From the NCBI GenBank assembly GCA_016584305.1, contig JACEEZ010011597.1:206001-270000 (forward strand): DNA of 64,000 bases. Reading direction: 5' to 3'. Shown here piece by piece: positions 14,709 through 24,548 of this stretch. The notes below the pieces were generated by a model that was given only the letters and a program-made list of their open reading frames with translations, was not told the DNA's origin and searched no databases. The stretch is from Chionoecetes opilio (Eukaryota > Arthropoda > Malacostraca > Decapoda > Majidae). Position numbers and translations under genes: made by a program. Positions within the stretch are counted from its first letter, which is position 1. Every line of letters begins with the position of its first letter.

Positions 14709-15024
14709 TTAAAACCAAAGCATTCCAAAATAAAATGAGAAAATAATAAATTTTGCTGAGTTGACAATTAGAGCGGCAGTAAGCAGTCTGGCATGCCATT
14801 CTTGCCCGCAAATTTGTCACGCAAATGGAGTCCATTAAATCCGAAGTCCGTTAAACCGAGGTCCGTTAAATCAAGGGTCGACTGTATATATATATACAGT
14901 ACCCTCCCGAGTTTCACGCTATCTGAGTTTCGCGATCCTCGAGTTTCGCGCTGAGTCCTACATTCTTACGATCCCGACTTGCACGCATTATCTCCCCGAG
15001 TTTCACACGGCTTTATACATTTTT

Positions 15025-15140
15025 TTTTTTTTTGTGACTATAGCGCCGTTAGGCAGTGACCTCTAGGGGTGGGATGGTAGGCCCTGTACTCGAGGGCTGT
15101 GATGGTTGGCCCTCGCCCGTGGTGGCGCAGGCATGATTTT
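15025..15140 (-). mobile_element. SINE fragment (A-tail and 3' part)
   Basis: An oligo-T run (15021-15032) is followed by CTATAGCGCC, GGCAGTGACCTC, GATGGTAGGCCCTG and GGCCCTCGCCCGTGGTGGCG. This order is shared by the copies at 19186, 25245, 47165 and, inverted with an A-tail, 29560-29911. The tRNA-like head is missing here. Confidence 0.7.
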
Positions 15141-15354
15141 TATAAAAGTTATTGGGCAGCATTAGTAGAAGCGAAATTGTATTAGCTATCCATTGATATA
15201 ATTAGTTTTCTGATAAATGAATTAGCGCCATGCATAAATTAGCGTTAACTAAATAAATATCATCATCAATCAGGGTATAAGCAAGCACACCATCCTCAGT
15301 ACTCCCTGTATTTACCTAGTTGTATTTACCTAGTTGTAACATACAGGAAAAGAG

Positions 15355-16434
15355 CTATGCTCGTACTGTCCTGTCTCCATATCTACTATTATCCAGTTTG
15401 CCTTTGAAGTCCTGAATACTTCTTGCATTAATCACTTTTGCATCAAGGTTGTTCCAGGCTTCTATGCTTCTATACGGGAAGCCGTATTTTTTTTTGTCCC
15501 TCTTGCATGTTGTCCTTTTCAATTTCTTTTCATGACCTCTTGTACTTCTATCGTCCCACACAAACAGATCTTCTCTATCAATTTTTTCCTGACCCATTGA
15601 TACACTGCTATAAAATCTCCCCTTTCTCTTCTTTTCTCCAGAGTTGGGAGTTTTAGTCTTGAATATAGAATAATAGCGAATAATAGCGAATAAACTCATA
15701 TAACTGTTCACTCCCTCTGTCATATCATTTACATAGACCAAGAACATCACTGGGGCCAATACTGATCCTTGAGGAACTCCACTTATCACACTGCACCATT
15801 CTGACTTCTGATCTTTTATTACTGTTCTCATCTCTCTGTTGCTCAAAAAGTCTTCCATCCACTTCAGCAAACCACCCTTCAATCCTCCTACATGTTCTAG
15901 CTTCCAGAGCAGTCTCTTGTGAGGTACCTTGTCAAATGCCTTCTTTAGGTCCAAGTATATGCAATCGACCCACCCCTCTCTTTCCTGTGTCACATCGATC
16001 ACTCTCGAGCAAAAGCTTAATAAATTCGTTGTACATGACATTCCTCCTCTAAATCCAAACTGGCCACCTGCTAGTGTGTTTGTCTCTTCCAAATATTTCA
16101 ACCATCTGTTCTTCACAATTTTTTCACACATTTTTGCCACTACACTTGTTAATGATACTGGCCTGTAATTTAGTGGTTCTTCTTTGTCTCCTCCTTTGTG
16201 AATTGGCACAATATTTGCTCTTTTCCAATCAAGCGGGACTCTGCTCTCCTTGAGTGAACTCTCAATTACACTATGTAACTTTCCTGCTAGTTGGTTACTG
16301 CAATCTTTCATGATCCAGTTCGACACTCCATCTGGACCTGGGGCTTTTCTCACATCTTGACTTTCCATTAGCCTTTTTACTTCTATTACGTCTACTTTTA
16401 TGTCTTCCATTATATTTTCTTTTTGCTATTATAT
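15355..16434 (-). pseudogene. CR1-like LINE ORF2 reverse transcriptase, internally deleted
   Basis: Minus-strand reading of about 351 codons. RT blocks are visible in order: RKAPGPDGVSNWIMK (finger entry), [73 protein letters not shown]. The next block should hold the catalytic FADD, but the sequence jumps from MSLFA straight to the C-terminal tail (FVWDDRSTRGHEKKLKR to the stop), so the Asp pair is lost. Downstream on the minus strand are iterated ACTAGGTAAATAC words, a 3' tail pattern for this LINE type. It cannot encode an active polymerase. Confidence 0.85.
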
Positions 16435-16709
16435 TTTTCGTTTTAAATTCACTTTCTCTTGTAAATACAGTCTGTAAGCACTTATTCATCACCTCAGCCT
16501 GTTGTAATGCATCTTCGTACACTATGCCTTCTACCTTCAGCTTATCTATTCCTTTCTTGTTTTTCATTTTTCCATTTATATATCTATAGAAAAGTTTCGG
16601 TTCGTTCTTACATTTTTCTATTATATTCCTCTCATAGTTACTTCCTTCTTCTCTTCGGATTCTTACATATTCATTTCTAGTTGTTTCGTACTTCTCCCAA
16701 ATGTTGATA

Positions 16710-17109
16710 CAGGTTGAAGTTCCCAAACTCGGCATCCCAAGACTCGGCAACACCCAAAACTCGGCTATGGTTCCGGATTTTCCAAAACACGGCAGAACAC
16801 CCAAAACCCGGCGCGTAGTTGCCGGGTCGGCCGCTAGGTGCCACCACACTAGGCCGCTTGGTTTCTCCCGCCGATTTGTTTGTTGTTATTGGTCAGTGGT
16901 GATGTGACTGTAGAGTTGTGTACACTGTTATTTTGTGTACTTCTACAGGTCTGTTATTGGTATTATGGCTCCCAAACGTCCAGGAATTTTGTTCATGTGA
17001 TTTTCATGCTTTTTTTCCCCTTAATATATCTACGTTCTAAAAGTCTGAAAATTCCATTACTCGGCTCGGCGCTGGTCCCGAGGTTGCCGAGTTTGGGAAC
17101 TTCAACCTG
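16710..17109. mobile_element. 400-bp TA-flanked miniature element (CTCGGC family)
   Basis: Inverted ends CAGGTTGAAGTTCCCAAACT and its exact complement at the right, with TA on both sides (16708-16709, 17110-17111). The left end iterates CTCGGC or CACGGC about four times (CAAACTCGGCATCC, GACTCGGCAACAC, AACTCGGC, AACACGGC); the right end has CTCGGCTCGGCG. It interrupts the LINE linker, which continues on both sides. Confidence 0.85.
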
Positions 17110-17474
17110 TACCTCCTTTTTTCCTCCAACTATTCCATGTTTTTTCTCTTTCTAGTCTTGCTAATTCACATTTTCTGTTAAACCATTCATTCTTTTTCTT
17201 TTCTCTGATAACTATCCTTGGAACATAACTATTTATTCCTTCAGTGTAAATTCGGATGAACTCATCCCATTTTTTCTGGGTACTCCTTGCTGCATGGAAA
17301 TTGCTCCAGTCTGTCTCTCCAAAGAATGTTCTTAATTCGTCATAGTCTGCTTTTCCATAATTGTATCTTCCTTTCTTGTGTTCTTTTCTTCTCCCCTCTT
17401 TTTTGCTATCATTTATTTCAAATTCAATAAGTACATGATCACACTTTCCAAGTGGGCACTGATAATTTACTTTA

Positions 17475-18002
17475 CTAAATTACTTCCAGTTCTTTCGTCA
17501 ATAGTAGGTCTAGTCTTGATGGTTCTTCGCTACCTCTGAATCTTGTGTTCTCTTTAATCCACTGAGTCATGATGTTATTCATTACCAAATCCAACAATGT
17601 ACCACCCCATGAGTCTTCTCCTCCTTGTGTATATGTACGTACTTTAAATATTTCTTTTGACACTTTCTTTTCTTCGTCTTCTCTTATGTTTTTCTTGGGC
17701 AGCACCTTTTCTTTGAGACCAAAAATGATGACACATTTCTTTTTGTCCACCGTATCTCTAATTAAATTTTCCTTTTGTTTGATTACTTTTACTACTTCTT
17801 TGGTCAGATTTTTCTTTTCATTTTCTTGATCTTCTATTATCTGACGTAAACTTTCATGGTCTTTTTCTTTTTCTATCTTCCATGTCTTTCTTTCATCTTT
17901 CATTTCCTCTTGTGTCATTTTCCATTTCTTATGTACTGCATTAATTTCTGCATGCATTTTCACTACCTTTTCGTCGTCTTGTTTTCCATTTAATATGTCC
18001 AC
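17475..18002 (-). pseudogene. CR1-like LINE: ORF1 coiled coil joined to endonuclease C-terminus by deletion
   Basis: Minus-strand frame of about 175 codons. The first two thirds are extremely Lys/Glu-rich with heptad-like hydrophobic spacing (WKMTQEEMKDERKTWKIEKE onward), a coiled coil expected in LINE ORF1 proteins, followed by KKCVIIFGLKE. Then the sequence switches abruptly to TYTQGGEDSWGGTLLDLVMN and RLDLLLTKELEVI, the end of an apurinic-type endonuclease domain. The join lacks most of ORF1 and most of the nuclease, so this is a deletion product. Confidence 0.72.
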
Positions 18003-18162
18003 TCCTGTGTGAGCGACTGAGCGAGGCTCTCTCCGCCGGCCTACGCTCCTTCACACCACAGTCACCATTTCTCTCACGCACACAGTAGCTGCAGCTCATT
18101 ATTATTACTATGTTTGCAGTGCTTAAGCTGTGTATTAAACTGCAGTGCGAATTTACTAGTCT

Positions 18163-18432
18163 TTAAGAATTGTAGACATGGGTAGAGTGATTATGGTATA
18201 TACTTTTCAAGCTCACAAGGTAGTGGTATATATCACTGTGGCGTAATAAGTCTAGAAGATCGCCACCAAGCAGAGTCGTGATGTCCTTCCATTTGTGCCG
18301 CGGTATGTTATATGGATCTATGTTCCCTATTGCCTTACATTTTTCAATGTAACGAGAAATAGATCCAGAGTCCAACATCTGGAGGACATAGTCTGACTGA
18401 TGAACACCATCAATCACTTTCCCAGCCATCAA
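18163..18432 (-). CDS. Unidentified 89-codon frame
   Basis: Starts at an ATG pair at 18432 and reads MMAGKVIDGVHQSDYVLQML, then NIDPYNIPRHKWKDITTLL, with a mixed acidic and hydrophobic composition unlike random translation of AT-rich DNA. The DPY.(I/L)P...W motif resembles the N-terminal part of proteins often found with YqaJ-like exonuclease domains in animal genomes, but I cannot confirm this. It lies between the LINE and the right end of the element 14897-19091, so it may be a captured first exon or the start of a transposon gene. Confidence 0.35.
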   Translation of the reverse strand: MMAGKVIDGVHQSDYVLQMLDSGSISRYIEKCKAIGNIDPYNIPRHKWKDITTLLGGDLLDLLRHSDIYHYLVSLKSIYHNHSTHVYNS

Positions 18433-18559
18433 AAAAAGAGGTTAATAAGTGTACCGCGTTTACAGGGGAAGGAATGCCTTTGTTTACATTACCTCACTGC
18501 CACTGTCGGCCAGCGCCATGTGCTCGGGGTGGAGCTTCGTGAGGTCAGTGCATACTATC

Positions 18560-18725
18560 TATAGGTCCTCTCCTCTCCTCTAGTGTTGGCTGAAGCCACC
18601 TACCCGGGAGGCGGGTCACAAACCCCATGCTAACACCCGGTACCCATTCACTGCTGGGTGGACAGGGGCTCGGTTTTTTTTAAGGAAACAGCCCATCTAT
18701 TTCTGCTCCGCCAGGGGAATGATAG
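18560..18725. repeat. Dispersed repeat shared with 26028-26150
   Basis: The words CCTCTAGTGTTGGCTGAAGC, GGGAGGCGGGTCACAAACCC, CACCCGGTACCCATTCACTG and GGACAGGGGCTCGG occur here and, in inverse order and orientation, at 26028-26150. A SINE-like family is likely, but I do not see polymerase III boxes. Confidence 0.6.
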
Positions 18726-19105
18726 CAGATGATAGATGGTGCTATTGGCGGCGGCAATATGCCGAGCCTCAGACGTGGAACAAACATCACACCGTGAGAC
18801 CAGATAGTTTATTTGAATGTCTTATGGTATTTGAAATACTTGTAACAGATAAGTATTGAGGTACTGAGTACTGAGGAAGTACTACAACATTAATCTTGGA
18901 AGACCATTAGTATTTTTCAGGGTATTTTTGTGGGGAAAACGTGAGTCTTATATGCTGTAAAATATGGTACTACGCCTCGCACCGGACTAAATAAGCATCT
19001 TTACAGTGTTTTCAATACCCGAGTTTCGCGATCCTCGAGTTTAGCGCTATGTCTTGTGAAGAAAGCAGGCGCGAAACTCGAGAGGGTACTGTGTATATAT
19101 ATATA

Positions 19106-19651
19106 CAGTAAAAGCCTTATAACTCGGCACTGTATAACTCGTATAACTCGGAATTTGATATAACTCGGCATGGCAAAGACAAGTTTTTTTTTTTTTTTTT
19201 TAACACACCTATGCCTATAGCGCGTGTAGGCAGTGAGCTCCATGGGTGGGATGGTAGGCCCTGGAGGCTCACTCGAGGGCTGGGATTGTTGGCCCTCGCC
19301 CGTTGGTGGCGCAGGTAGAATTCTTATAGTGACGCCTGTGATTAGAGGCTCATGCCGCCCCCCTGTGTCCTCCCAGGCACTCGCAGTCGAAGGTAGAGTT
19401 AATGGACAGGGCATAGTGTTGCAGTAATTAAGTGCTCAAGTGATGTAAAATTAAGTTGTGCAGGTACAGTACTGTATACAATACAGTACAGAGTTGTGAT
19501 TATAAAGTGATTAAAGTGATACCAGCGTTAAAATGCGACTGAGTCCCCCTAACATCTTCTACATATTACAACAAGGCTCCCCTCTCCTTGGATTACATGC
19601 CTGCTGCTACCCGTTCATTGGTAAGTGTAGCTTTTATGCTTTTACAGTATG

Positions 19652-19687
<36 letters not shown>

Positions 19688-19776
19688 CATAACAGAGGAC
19701 ATTGCATAACTCGGCACATTGAATAACTCGGCAAGGGCCAGAGCCCCTATCGTGCCCAGTTATAAGGCTTTTACTG
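19106..19776. mobile_element. TA-flanked element (TAACTCGGCA family) containing a SINE
   Basis: Ends CAGTAAAAGCCTTATAACTC on both sides in inverted orientation, TA flanks at 19104-19105 and 19777-19778. ATAACTCGG is iterated four times in the left end and ATAACTCGGCA twice in the right end. The copy at 25135-25886 is closely similar along its whole length. It contains a SINE in minus orientation. Confidence 0.85.
19186..19425 (-). mobile_element. SINE, 5'-truncated, minus strand
   Basis: Starts at the T-run 19183-19201 (its A-tail on the other strand) and contains CTATAGCGCGTGTAGGCAGT, GGATGGTAGGCCCTGGAGGC, GGCCCTCGCCCGTTGGTGGC and CCTCCCAGGCACTCGCAGTC. It matches 25245-25540 almost base for base and 29680-29911 in the opposite orientation. 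Confidence 0.78.
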
Positions 19777-19839
19777 TACCTATTTCTCCCTCCAAGGCAC
19801 GCGCGGCTCGCCCCTGTACTAAACTGGAACCAAAAAATA

Positions 19840-19975
19840 AAATTATCGATTATTTATCGCTAGTTTGGAACCAAAAGTATCGGCGATACCGATGAATCGA
19901 TAACGCAGGGAAAAAATTTATCAGATAACCGATAACCCGATATCGTTATCGCGATAACGCCCACCTATGAGCATA
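19840..19975. repeat. End of a TATCG/CGATA-iterating transposon, probably hAT-like
   Basis: The stretch repeats TATCG and CGATA in alternating orientation (ATTATCGATTATTTATCGC, GATACCGATGAATCGATAAC, GATAACCCGATATCGTTATC) and ends CGCGATAACGCCCACCT. Inverted, that is AGGTGGGCGTTATCGCGATA, a style of end I associate with hAT elements. The partner end is not in view. Confidence 0.45.
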
Positions 19976-20654
19976 GTAAGTGAATGACAGGAAATCTTAA
20001 CATCAACTGACAATTTTAATGCAAGAACAAGATGATGGGAACTTTACTATAGTGTTGTTTGGGAAATTAATGCCACTGATTGTGTCTCATTGGCTGCCTT
20101 TTTTTATATTTTCTATATATACATCACAAAGGACTGGCCAAGGACAAAAAAAAGAGGTAACAAAAATCCCACTAGTTGGCAGTGCCTATAAAGAAGACAG
20201 TAAGAGAATAAAGAAAGGGGGGCGGGCCAATTTAGTGATGAAATCATGTCTTTTAGCTACCTCATGTATTGCCTCACAGTCCCCTTTTTTGGCATTAAAC
20301 TCACAGTCAGTGTTAACCTATGCTACTGTGTAGGGTTCTATTGTTGGCTGGGATCTGTGGGCTCCTGAAGTGGCCTGGAAGCTGGAAAATGGGCCAAAGC
20401 AAGGTTAGCATTATTCTAAGGTGTTTTAATTCATTTCTCAATTACAATTACAATTTCTCTCTCTCACTCCTATGGTGTGTGTCTGTGGGTATATAAACAT
20501 ACTGTGCAAATCTAAACTAAATTGCTAGAAGTTAAAAGTAATCTATAAAGTTTAAGTAAAGGTAATATTATAAAGAACAGTGGTCTCCTACAGATTGAAA
20601 ATAATCTCTAAAATGCAAATCTAAACATACTATAAGACACTCTGTGTTTCATGT

Positions 20655-20840
20655 CTCTTGTTGCAGTGAACCGCCTAACCAAGTGTGTGAAACTGAAGAG
20701 AAGGAGATGTTCTACGCCAAACTCGACTCTGTATTCGACCAGTGGCCTCCTCGGGACACACTCATTGTCCTGGGCGACTTCCATGCTACTACTGGCACGG
20801 TGAGAGATGGCTATGAGTTGTGTGTTGGCATACGCAACCC
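20655..20840 (+). pseudogene. RTE-like LINE endonuclease fragment
   Basis: Reads CETEEKEMFYAKLDSVFDQW, PPRDTLIVLGDFHATTGT and GYELCVG. The LGDF(N) motif is the metal- and substrate-binding block of apurinic-type LINE endonucleases; here the canonical Asn after Phe is His. The same segment exists, more decayed, in the LINE at 58734-59081. Flanks have no other part of the LINE. Confidence 0.72.
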
Positions 20841-21087
20841 CTTTGATATATATACTATTATTATATACGTCTTTCTCTCTCTGGATGTAAATAGGATGGC
20901 ATTCAAGAGAGAGAGTGTAGGGAACAAGACTTATTATAGTTTTATTTATACATTTGGTTTTGTTAATTTATCAATATTATTTTTTCCCCACTACTGTTTA
21001 TGTGCAAAGTTTTAAAGCCAGACTGATGGGGAAAAGTCTGGTGTTATATTTAATGTTATTCATTGATCAACATTTTCCCCACTAGTA

Positions 21088-21495
21088 CTTACATTATTGC
21101 CCTGACATTATTATTACTTCCATTATTGCCCTGACATTATTACTACTTCCATTATTGCCCTGACATTATTACTACTTCCATTATTGCCCTGACATTATTA
21201 CTACTTCCATTATTGCCCTGACATTATTACTACTTCCATTATTGCCCTGACATTATTACTACTTACATTATTGCCCTGACATTATTACTACTTCCATTAT
21301 TGCCCTGACATTATTACTACTTACATTATTGCCCTGACATTATTACTACTTCCATTATTGCCCTGACATTATTACTACTTACATTATTGCCCTGACATTA
21401 TTACTACTTACATTATTGCCCTGACATTATTACTACTTACATTATTGCCCTGACATTATTACTACTTACATTATTGCCCTGACATTATTACTACA
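21088..21495. repeat. 29-bp minisatellite, about 14 units
   Basis: The unit reads CATTATTGCCCTGACATTAT followed by TACTACTTC or TACTACTTA. C-type units dominate on the left and A-type units on the right, with alternation in the middle. There is no coding potential. Confidence 0.93.
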
Positions 21496-21499
21496 GAGA

Positions 21500-22358
21500 T
21501 ATTTATATTAGCAATTAGATATTTCATGTTATTTATTTATCAATATTTTTTTCCTGTTACAGTTTGTGCCTGGAGTGAGGAAATCGTGGTGCCTTTGGGG
21601 TCAAAATACAACACTGGCCCTGTGCAAGATGACCAAGGTGTCACCGATGTCTTGTTGTCATTTACGAGAAGAACTGTATTGTTTGCTGTAATAACCCATT
21701 ACTGTAATTATGCTGCTGATTCTATTGTCTATTGTGTGAGACACTTTTTACTAGTATGCATAGATGATCAGTTTTCAAATATAACTCAAGATATTTAATT
21801 TCAATATTTTCTAGTCACTAAAAAAAACTTATGTCATAAATACTTAGAAGACCGTCCGGAGATTAGGTAAAAGGAAATCACAAAAAGAACTTTTACTCGC
21901 TTTCCATGTTTATTTGTATTACACACATTATTAAATTTTGTTGCCATGTGAACAGTAGAGAGAGAGTTATAACAGTATTTGTATGTATTAATGTATAGTG
22001 TAGGGTTTTACATCTAAATAAACTTGTCCCTACACAGTATTTTGTTTATCTTGATAATAATTCCCATCAGTCAATCTCCGGAGAGGCTTCCAGGGATAAT
22101 TGATTTTTTTGGTATTTTTCTTTATTTGATATTTTTTGGTATTTTTTGATAATTTTTTGTATTATATATTAGTATAAATATATTGAATTACTGTAATATA
22201 TATTAGTTACATTTTTACATATATATATTACAGTAAGTAATTCAATATATATTATAATATATAATAGTAATACAAAAAAATAACAAAATACCAAAATAAT
22301 ATGTCTACCTGAAACTTTTGCTTGATTGAATATATTCCAGTTAGATTTTTATACGATT

Positions 22359-22362
<4 letters not shown>
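21500..22362. other. Non-coding AT-rich stretch
   Basis: No recognisable gene. An imperfect inverted repeat (TATTGAATTACTGTAATATA near 22180 and its complement near 22230) lies within TTTTTTGGTATT-type repeats and can form an AT-rich hairpin. A 90-codon frame at 21526-21798 shows no family features. Confidence 0.4.

Positions 22363-22447
<85 letters not shown>
22363..22447. repeat. (GA)n microsatellite
   Basis: Pure GA repeat of about 85 bp. Confidence 0.97.
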
Positions 22448-22449
<2 letters not shown>

Positions 22450-22720
22450 CCCTGAGTTTGAAACTAGTCATGACATAATTTGATGTGCGGCAGTCCATCG
22501 AAGCAGCAACACTTTAAGAGATAAAGACTTAGCCCACTAACTTCACACATAAACACGCATAGGGGAAACTGAATGCATATTTCAGTAGGGATGAAAAGAA
22601 GAAAACTAAGTTCCATCATACAACTAGAAAACTTCCTCTGAATAATAACAGCGATGATGAGAAAGGTGGGAATGTTGCAGTTATCAATCAATACAACCTT
22701 TTGATCTAAGGGAGGCTCAC

Positions 22721-23005
22721 CAAGCACTGTTATGTCAATGGCAACCTCGTCCTTGCCGGCCGAGTTCTCCGCCTTGATCACGGAGACGCCATCGTGAGCG
22801 TGGGTGCAGCTGTGGATGACAATCTTGGAGCGATGGTCCTCCTCGTCGATCTTCAGCTCGTCGGAGTCCTTGTCTTGCCGCGCCTTGTTGATGAACCGGG
22901 TCTTCTTGGGCACCGGTTCGCCCGTCACCCTGGCGTCAAGCTTGATCATCTGTCCTGCGCGCACGGTGAGGTTCTCCAGGTTGCTGCGGGCGATGTGGGG
23001 TTTCA
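22721..23005 (-). CDS. Twitchin-like exon 4: Ig (I-set) domain
   Basis: The acceptor TTGCCACAG ends at 23006 and the exon continues a split codon from exon 3. It reads KPHIARSNLENLTVRAGQ, then LDARVTGEPVPKKTRFINKA, DSDELKIDEEDHRSKIVIHS and VIKAENSAGKDEVAIDITVL, and ends at the donor G|GTGAGC (22720-22719). KTxFxNKA and the IKAENSAGKDE strand are strongly twitchin-like. The invariant B/C-strand Trp is Arg (CGG at 22896-22898), and the tyrosine-corner Tyr before VIKAEN is Ser. Ig domains without these core residues would be unstable, which argues for decay or sequencing error. Confidence 0.8.
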
Positions 23006-23263
23006 CTGTGGCAAGGGATGGCAGGGAGCAGTCAGCAAGATGTCGTACTTATTGTGTTTGACCATTGTCACTAAGTATCTACATCATATCTTATGACTAA
23101 AGCTTAGTATATAGCTCAAAACAGACATAATAAGCAGCGATACAGTACTACAAGTAGAGTATTCATCCTGAAATCTGCTTGAAAACCTTTTCATTTTATA
23201 GAATATTCTTGATATACGTAAACTATAAGTACTAAAGATCAAGACAAACAGGGCAACACTTAC

Positions 23264-23558
23264 ACAACTTTGCCTTGGCTGTGAAGTTATCAGACGCCTC
23301 GGACGGCTTGCTCTGACCAGCCTTGTTGACAGCCGAACTGGTAAGTCTCGCCCTCCGACAGATCCTGCACCTTGAACTCAGGCTTGTTGCTCTTGGTGTC
23401 GCAATGCTTCACCCACTTGGAGGAGAACTTGTCCTTGCGCTCCACGATGTAGCTGGTGATGGGAGCGCTGCAGTCCTCCTCGGGGGCCTTCCACCTGAGG
23501 TCACACCAGGTCTTGTCATAGTCCTTGACCTCGGGCTTGCTGGGCTTGCCGGGGGGAT
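23264..23558 (-). pseudogene. Twitchin-like exon 3: FN3 domain with a frameshift
   Basis: The acceptor CCCCCCAG precedes 23558; the split codon from exon 2 gives DPPGKPSKPEVKDYDKTWCD, followed by LRWKAPEEDCSAPITSYIVE and RKDKFSSKWVKHCDTKSNKP, with the FN3 core Trp and the Y-I-V-E-R strand present. After GETYQF the expected charged strand before AVNKAG is missing: one base remains where about nine are expected, shifting frame at 23334. In the other frame AVNKAGQSKPSEASDNFTAK continues to a good donor (T|GTAAGT at 23264-23263). So about 8 bases are lost, or the assembly is wrong. Confidence 0.82.
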
Positions 23559-23678
23559 CTGGGGGGAGGGCAAATGAAGAGAAAAATGATGGAAGGAAAG
23601 TAAAAGATGCGCTATTAAGTAAAGATGCCAACTTTTAAGAGCTTTATTTTTTTTCTTTACTCTCTCTCTCTCTCTCAC

Positions 23679-24164
23679 CATAGGGGTTCTTGGCCTTGGT
23701 TGAAGTGTCAGTCTCCAGTGGCTCAGATTCTCCCTCCGAGTTCACGGCCCTCACACGGAACATGTAGTCCTTGCCCGGTGTCGTGTGGGCAAGTGTCTGT
23801 TTATGAGGGAATGTCTGTTTACTAACAAAGGCAAAGAAAACGGGAGTTGAGGGGAATAACTACTAATTTTGACAGGATTTTCTTGAAAATAACCTCATTG
23901 TGATTCCCACACAAAGTTACTATAATTAAAGTAAACCTAAACCTAACCTAACTTAACGTTTTTCTAACCTTACCTAACCTAGCGGTCTGCCGAATAGGGA
24001 GAGCGCGTGGAGAATATGCCGCCTGGACATGCCCTTTGTTGATCAAGTCAAAATTAGTAATGACTCCCCTCAACTCCCGTTTTCTTTGCCTTTGTTAGTA
24101 AACAGACATTCCCTCATAAACAGACACTTGCCCACACGACACCTGGCACCTCGGCCTCGGGAGT
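23679..24164 (-). pseudogene. Twitchin-like exon 2: second half of an FN3 domain, split by an inverted repeat
   Basis: The acceptor CTGCAG (24170-24165) starts a 21-nt coding piece TPEAEVP (24164-24144). A 367-bp foldback follows (24143-23777). The exon resumes at 23776 with PGKDYMFRVRAVNSEGESEP and ends at KNPYG|GTGAGAG (donor 23678-23677). PGKDYxFRVRAVNxEGESEPLET is the classic F-to-G strand region of twitchin FN3 domains. As assembled, the foldback puts stops into the frame. Confidence 0.75.
23777..24143. mobile_element. Foldback inverted repeat inside a coding exon
   Basis: Two 97-bp arms (23777-23873 and 24047-24143) are near-perfect inverses, outer ends GGTGTCGTGTGGGCAAGTGT. The 173-bp loop contains several CCTAACCTAACTTAAC-type words. 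The outer 5 bp of the arms (GGTGT / ACACC) resemble what the FN3 exon itself should contain, so the true insertion may be slightly shorter. No target duplication is certain. It could be a foldback transposon or an inverted-duplication assembly artefact. Confidence 0.7.
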
Positions 24165-24479
24165 CTGCAGGACACATCACACAAAATAAAACCTCGATAC
24201 CATACCATGCTTGCAGGTACTGTGCTTCAAGCTGGGAGTAATCATTTCTAGCAAAAATTGGTAGGCGAGTTCATTATGGAAGCACAAGAGAAGTATGCCT
24301 TGGAAAACTAAAGGGAACCAGCATACACAGAATGAAACACAGAACACTATGAAAAATTTGAACCAGAACACAATATTTGAAAAACAATAACACAGCAATG
24401 ACATCATACAAAATTGCACATTATATAAACTAAGTAAACATAATAACTATCGAGAAAGAAATGAAGAAAGAAAGAATGA

Positions 24480-24480
<1 letters not shown>

Positions 24481-24522
<42 letters not shown>
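24481..24522. repeat. (CAA)n microsatellite
   Basis: About 14 CAA triplets in the intron between exons 1 and 2 of the twitchin-like gene. Confidence 0.95.
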
Positions 24523-24523
<1 letters not shown>

Positions 24524-24548
24524 GAGGCATCAACAAGCCTGTCTTCAC

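Larger units (their letters stand above)
12731..14884. mobile_element. Tigger/pogo-like element (CTCGATTTAAC ends) with a nested piggyBac-like insert
   Basis: Left end CAGTAAAAAGGACCCTCGAT (slightly mutated); right end, inward, CAGTCGACCCTTGATTTAAC; TA flanks at 12729-12730 and 14885-14886. The interior resembles that of 8140-8944 and 26385-27205. At 13559-14708 a TTAA-flanked element is inserted; removing it restores a run (CATCAAAACTCCTTAAAACC) that is intact in the relative near 27000. No transposase frame is left. Confidence 0.75.
15310..18002 (-). mobile_element. CR1-like LINE, internally deleted, split by a 400-bp miniature element
   Basis: Minus-strand order is: ORF1 coiled-coil region fused to the endonuclease end (17475-18002), linker (about 17110-17470), a TA-flanked insert (16710-17109), linker (about 16435-16700), RT (15355-16434), then the short tail of ACTAGGTAAATAC repeats at about 15310-15350. 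Large parts of ORF1, endonuclease and RT are missing. It lies inside the element 14897-19091. Confidence 0.8.
14897..19091. mobile_element. 4.2-kb TA-inserting element with iterated GAGTTTCGCGC ends, hosting a CR1-like LINE
   Basis: Left end CAGTACCCTCCCGAGTTTCA; right end, inward, CAGTACCCTCTCGAGTTTCG. Both ends iterate CGAGTTTCGCG-type words three to four times. The left flank is TA; the right flank is TG, probably a mutated TA. The interior is mostly a minus-strand LINE (15310-18002) plus SINE pieces and one unidentified 89-codon frame (18163-18432). Confidence 0.72.

Noticed and set aside
21060..21500. CRISPR-like array at the 29-bp repeats
   Set aside because: Units are contiguous with no unique spacers, and the genome is eukaryotic.
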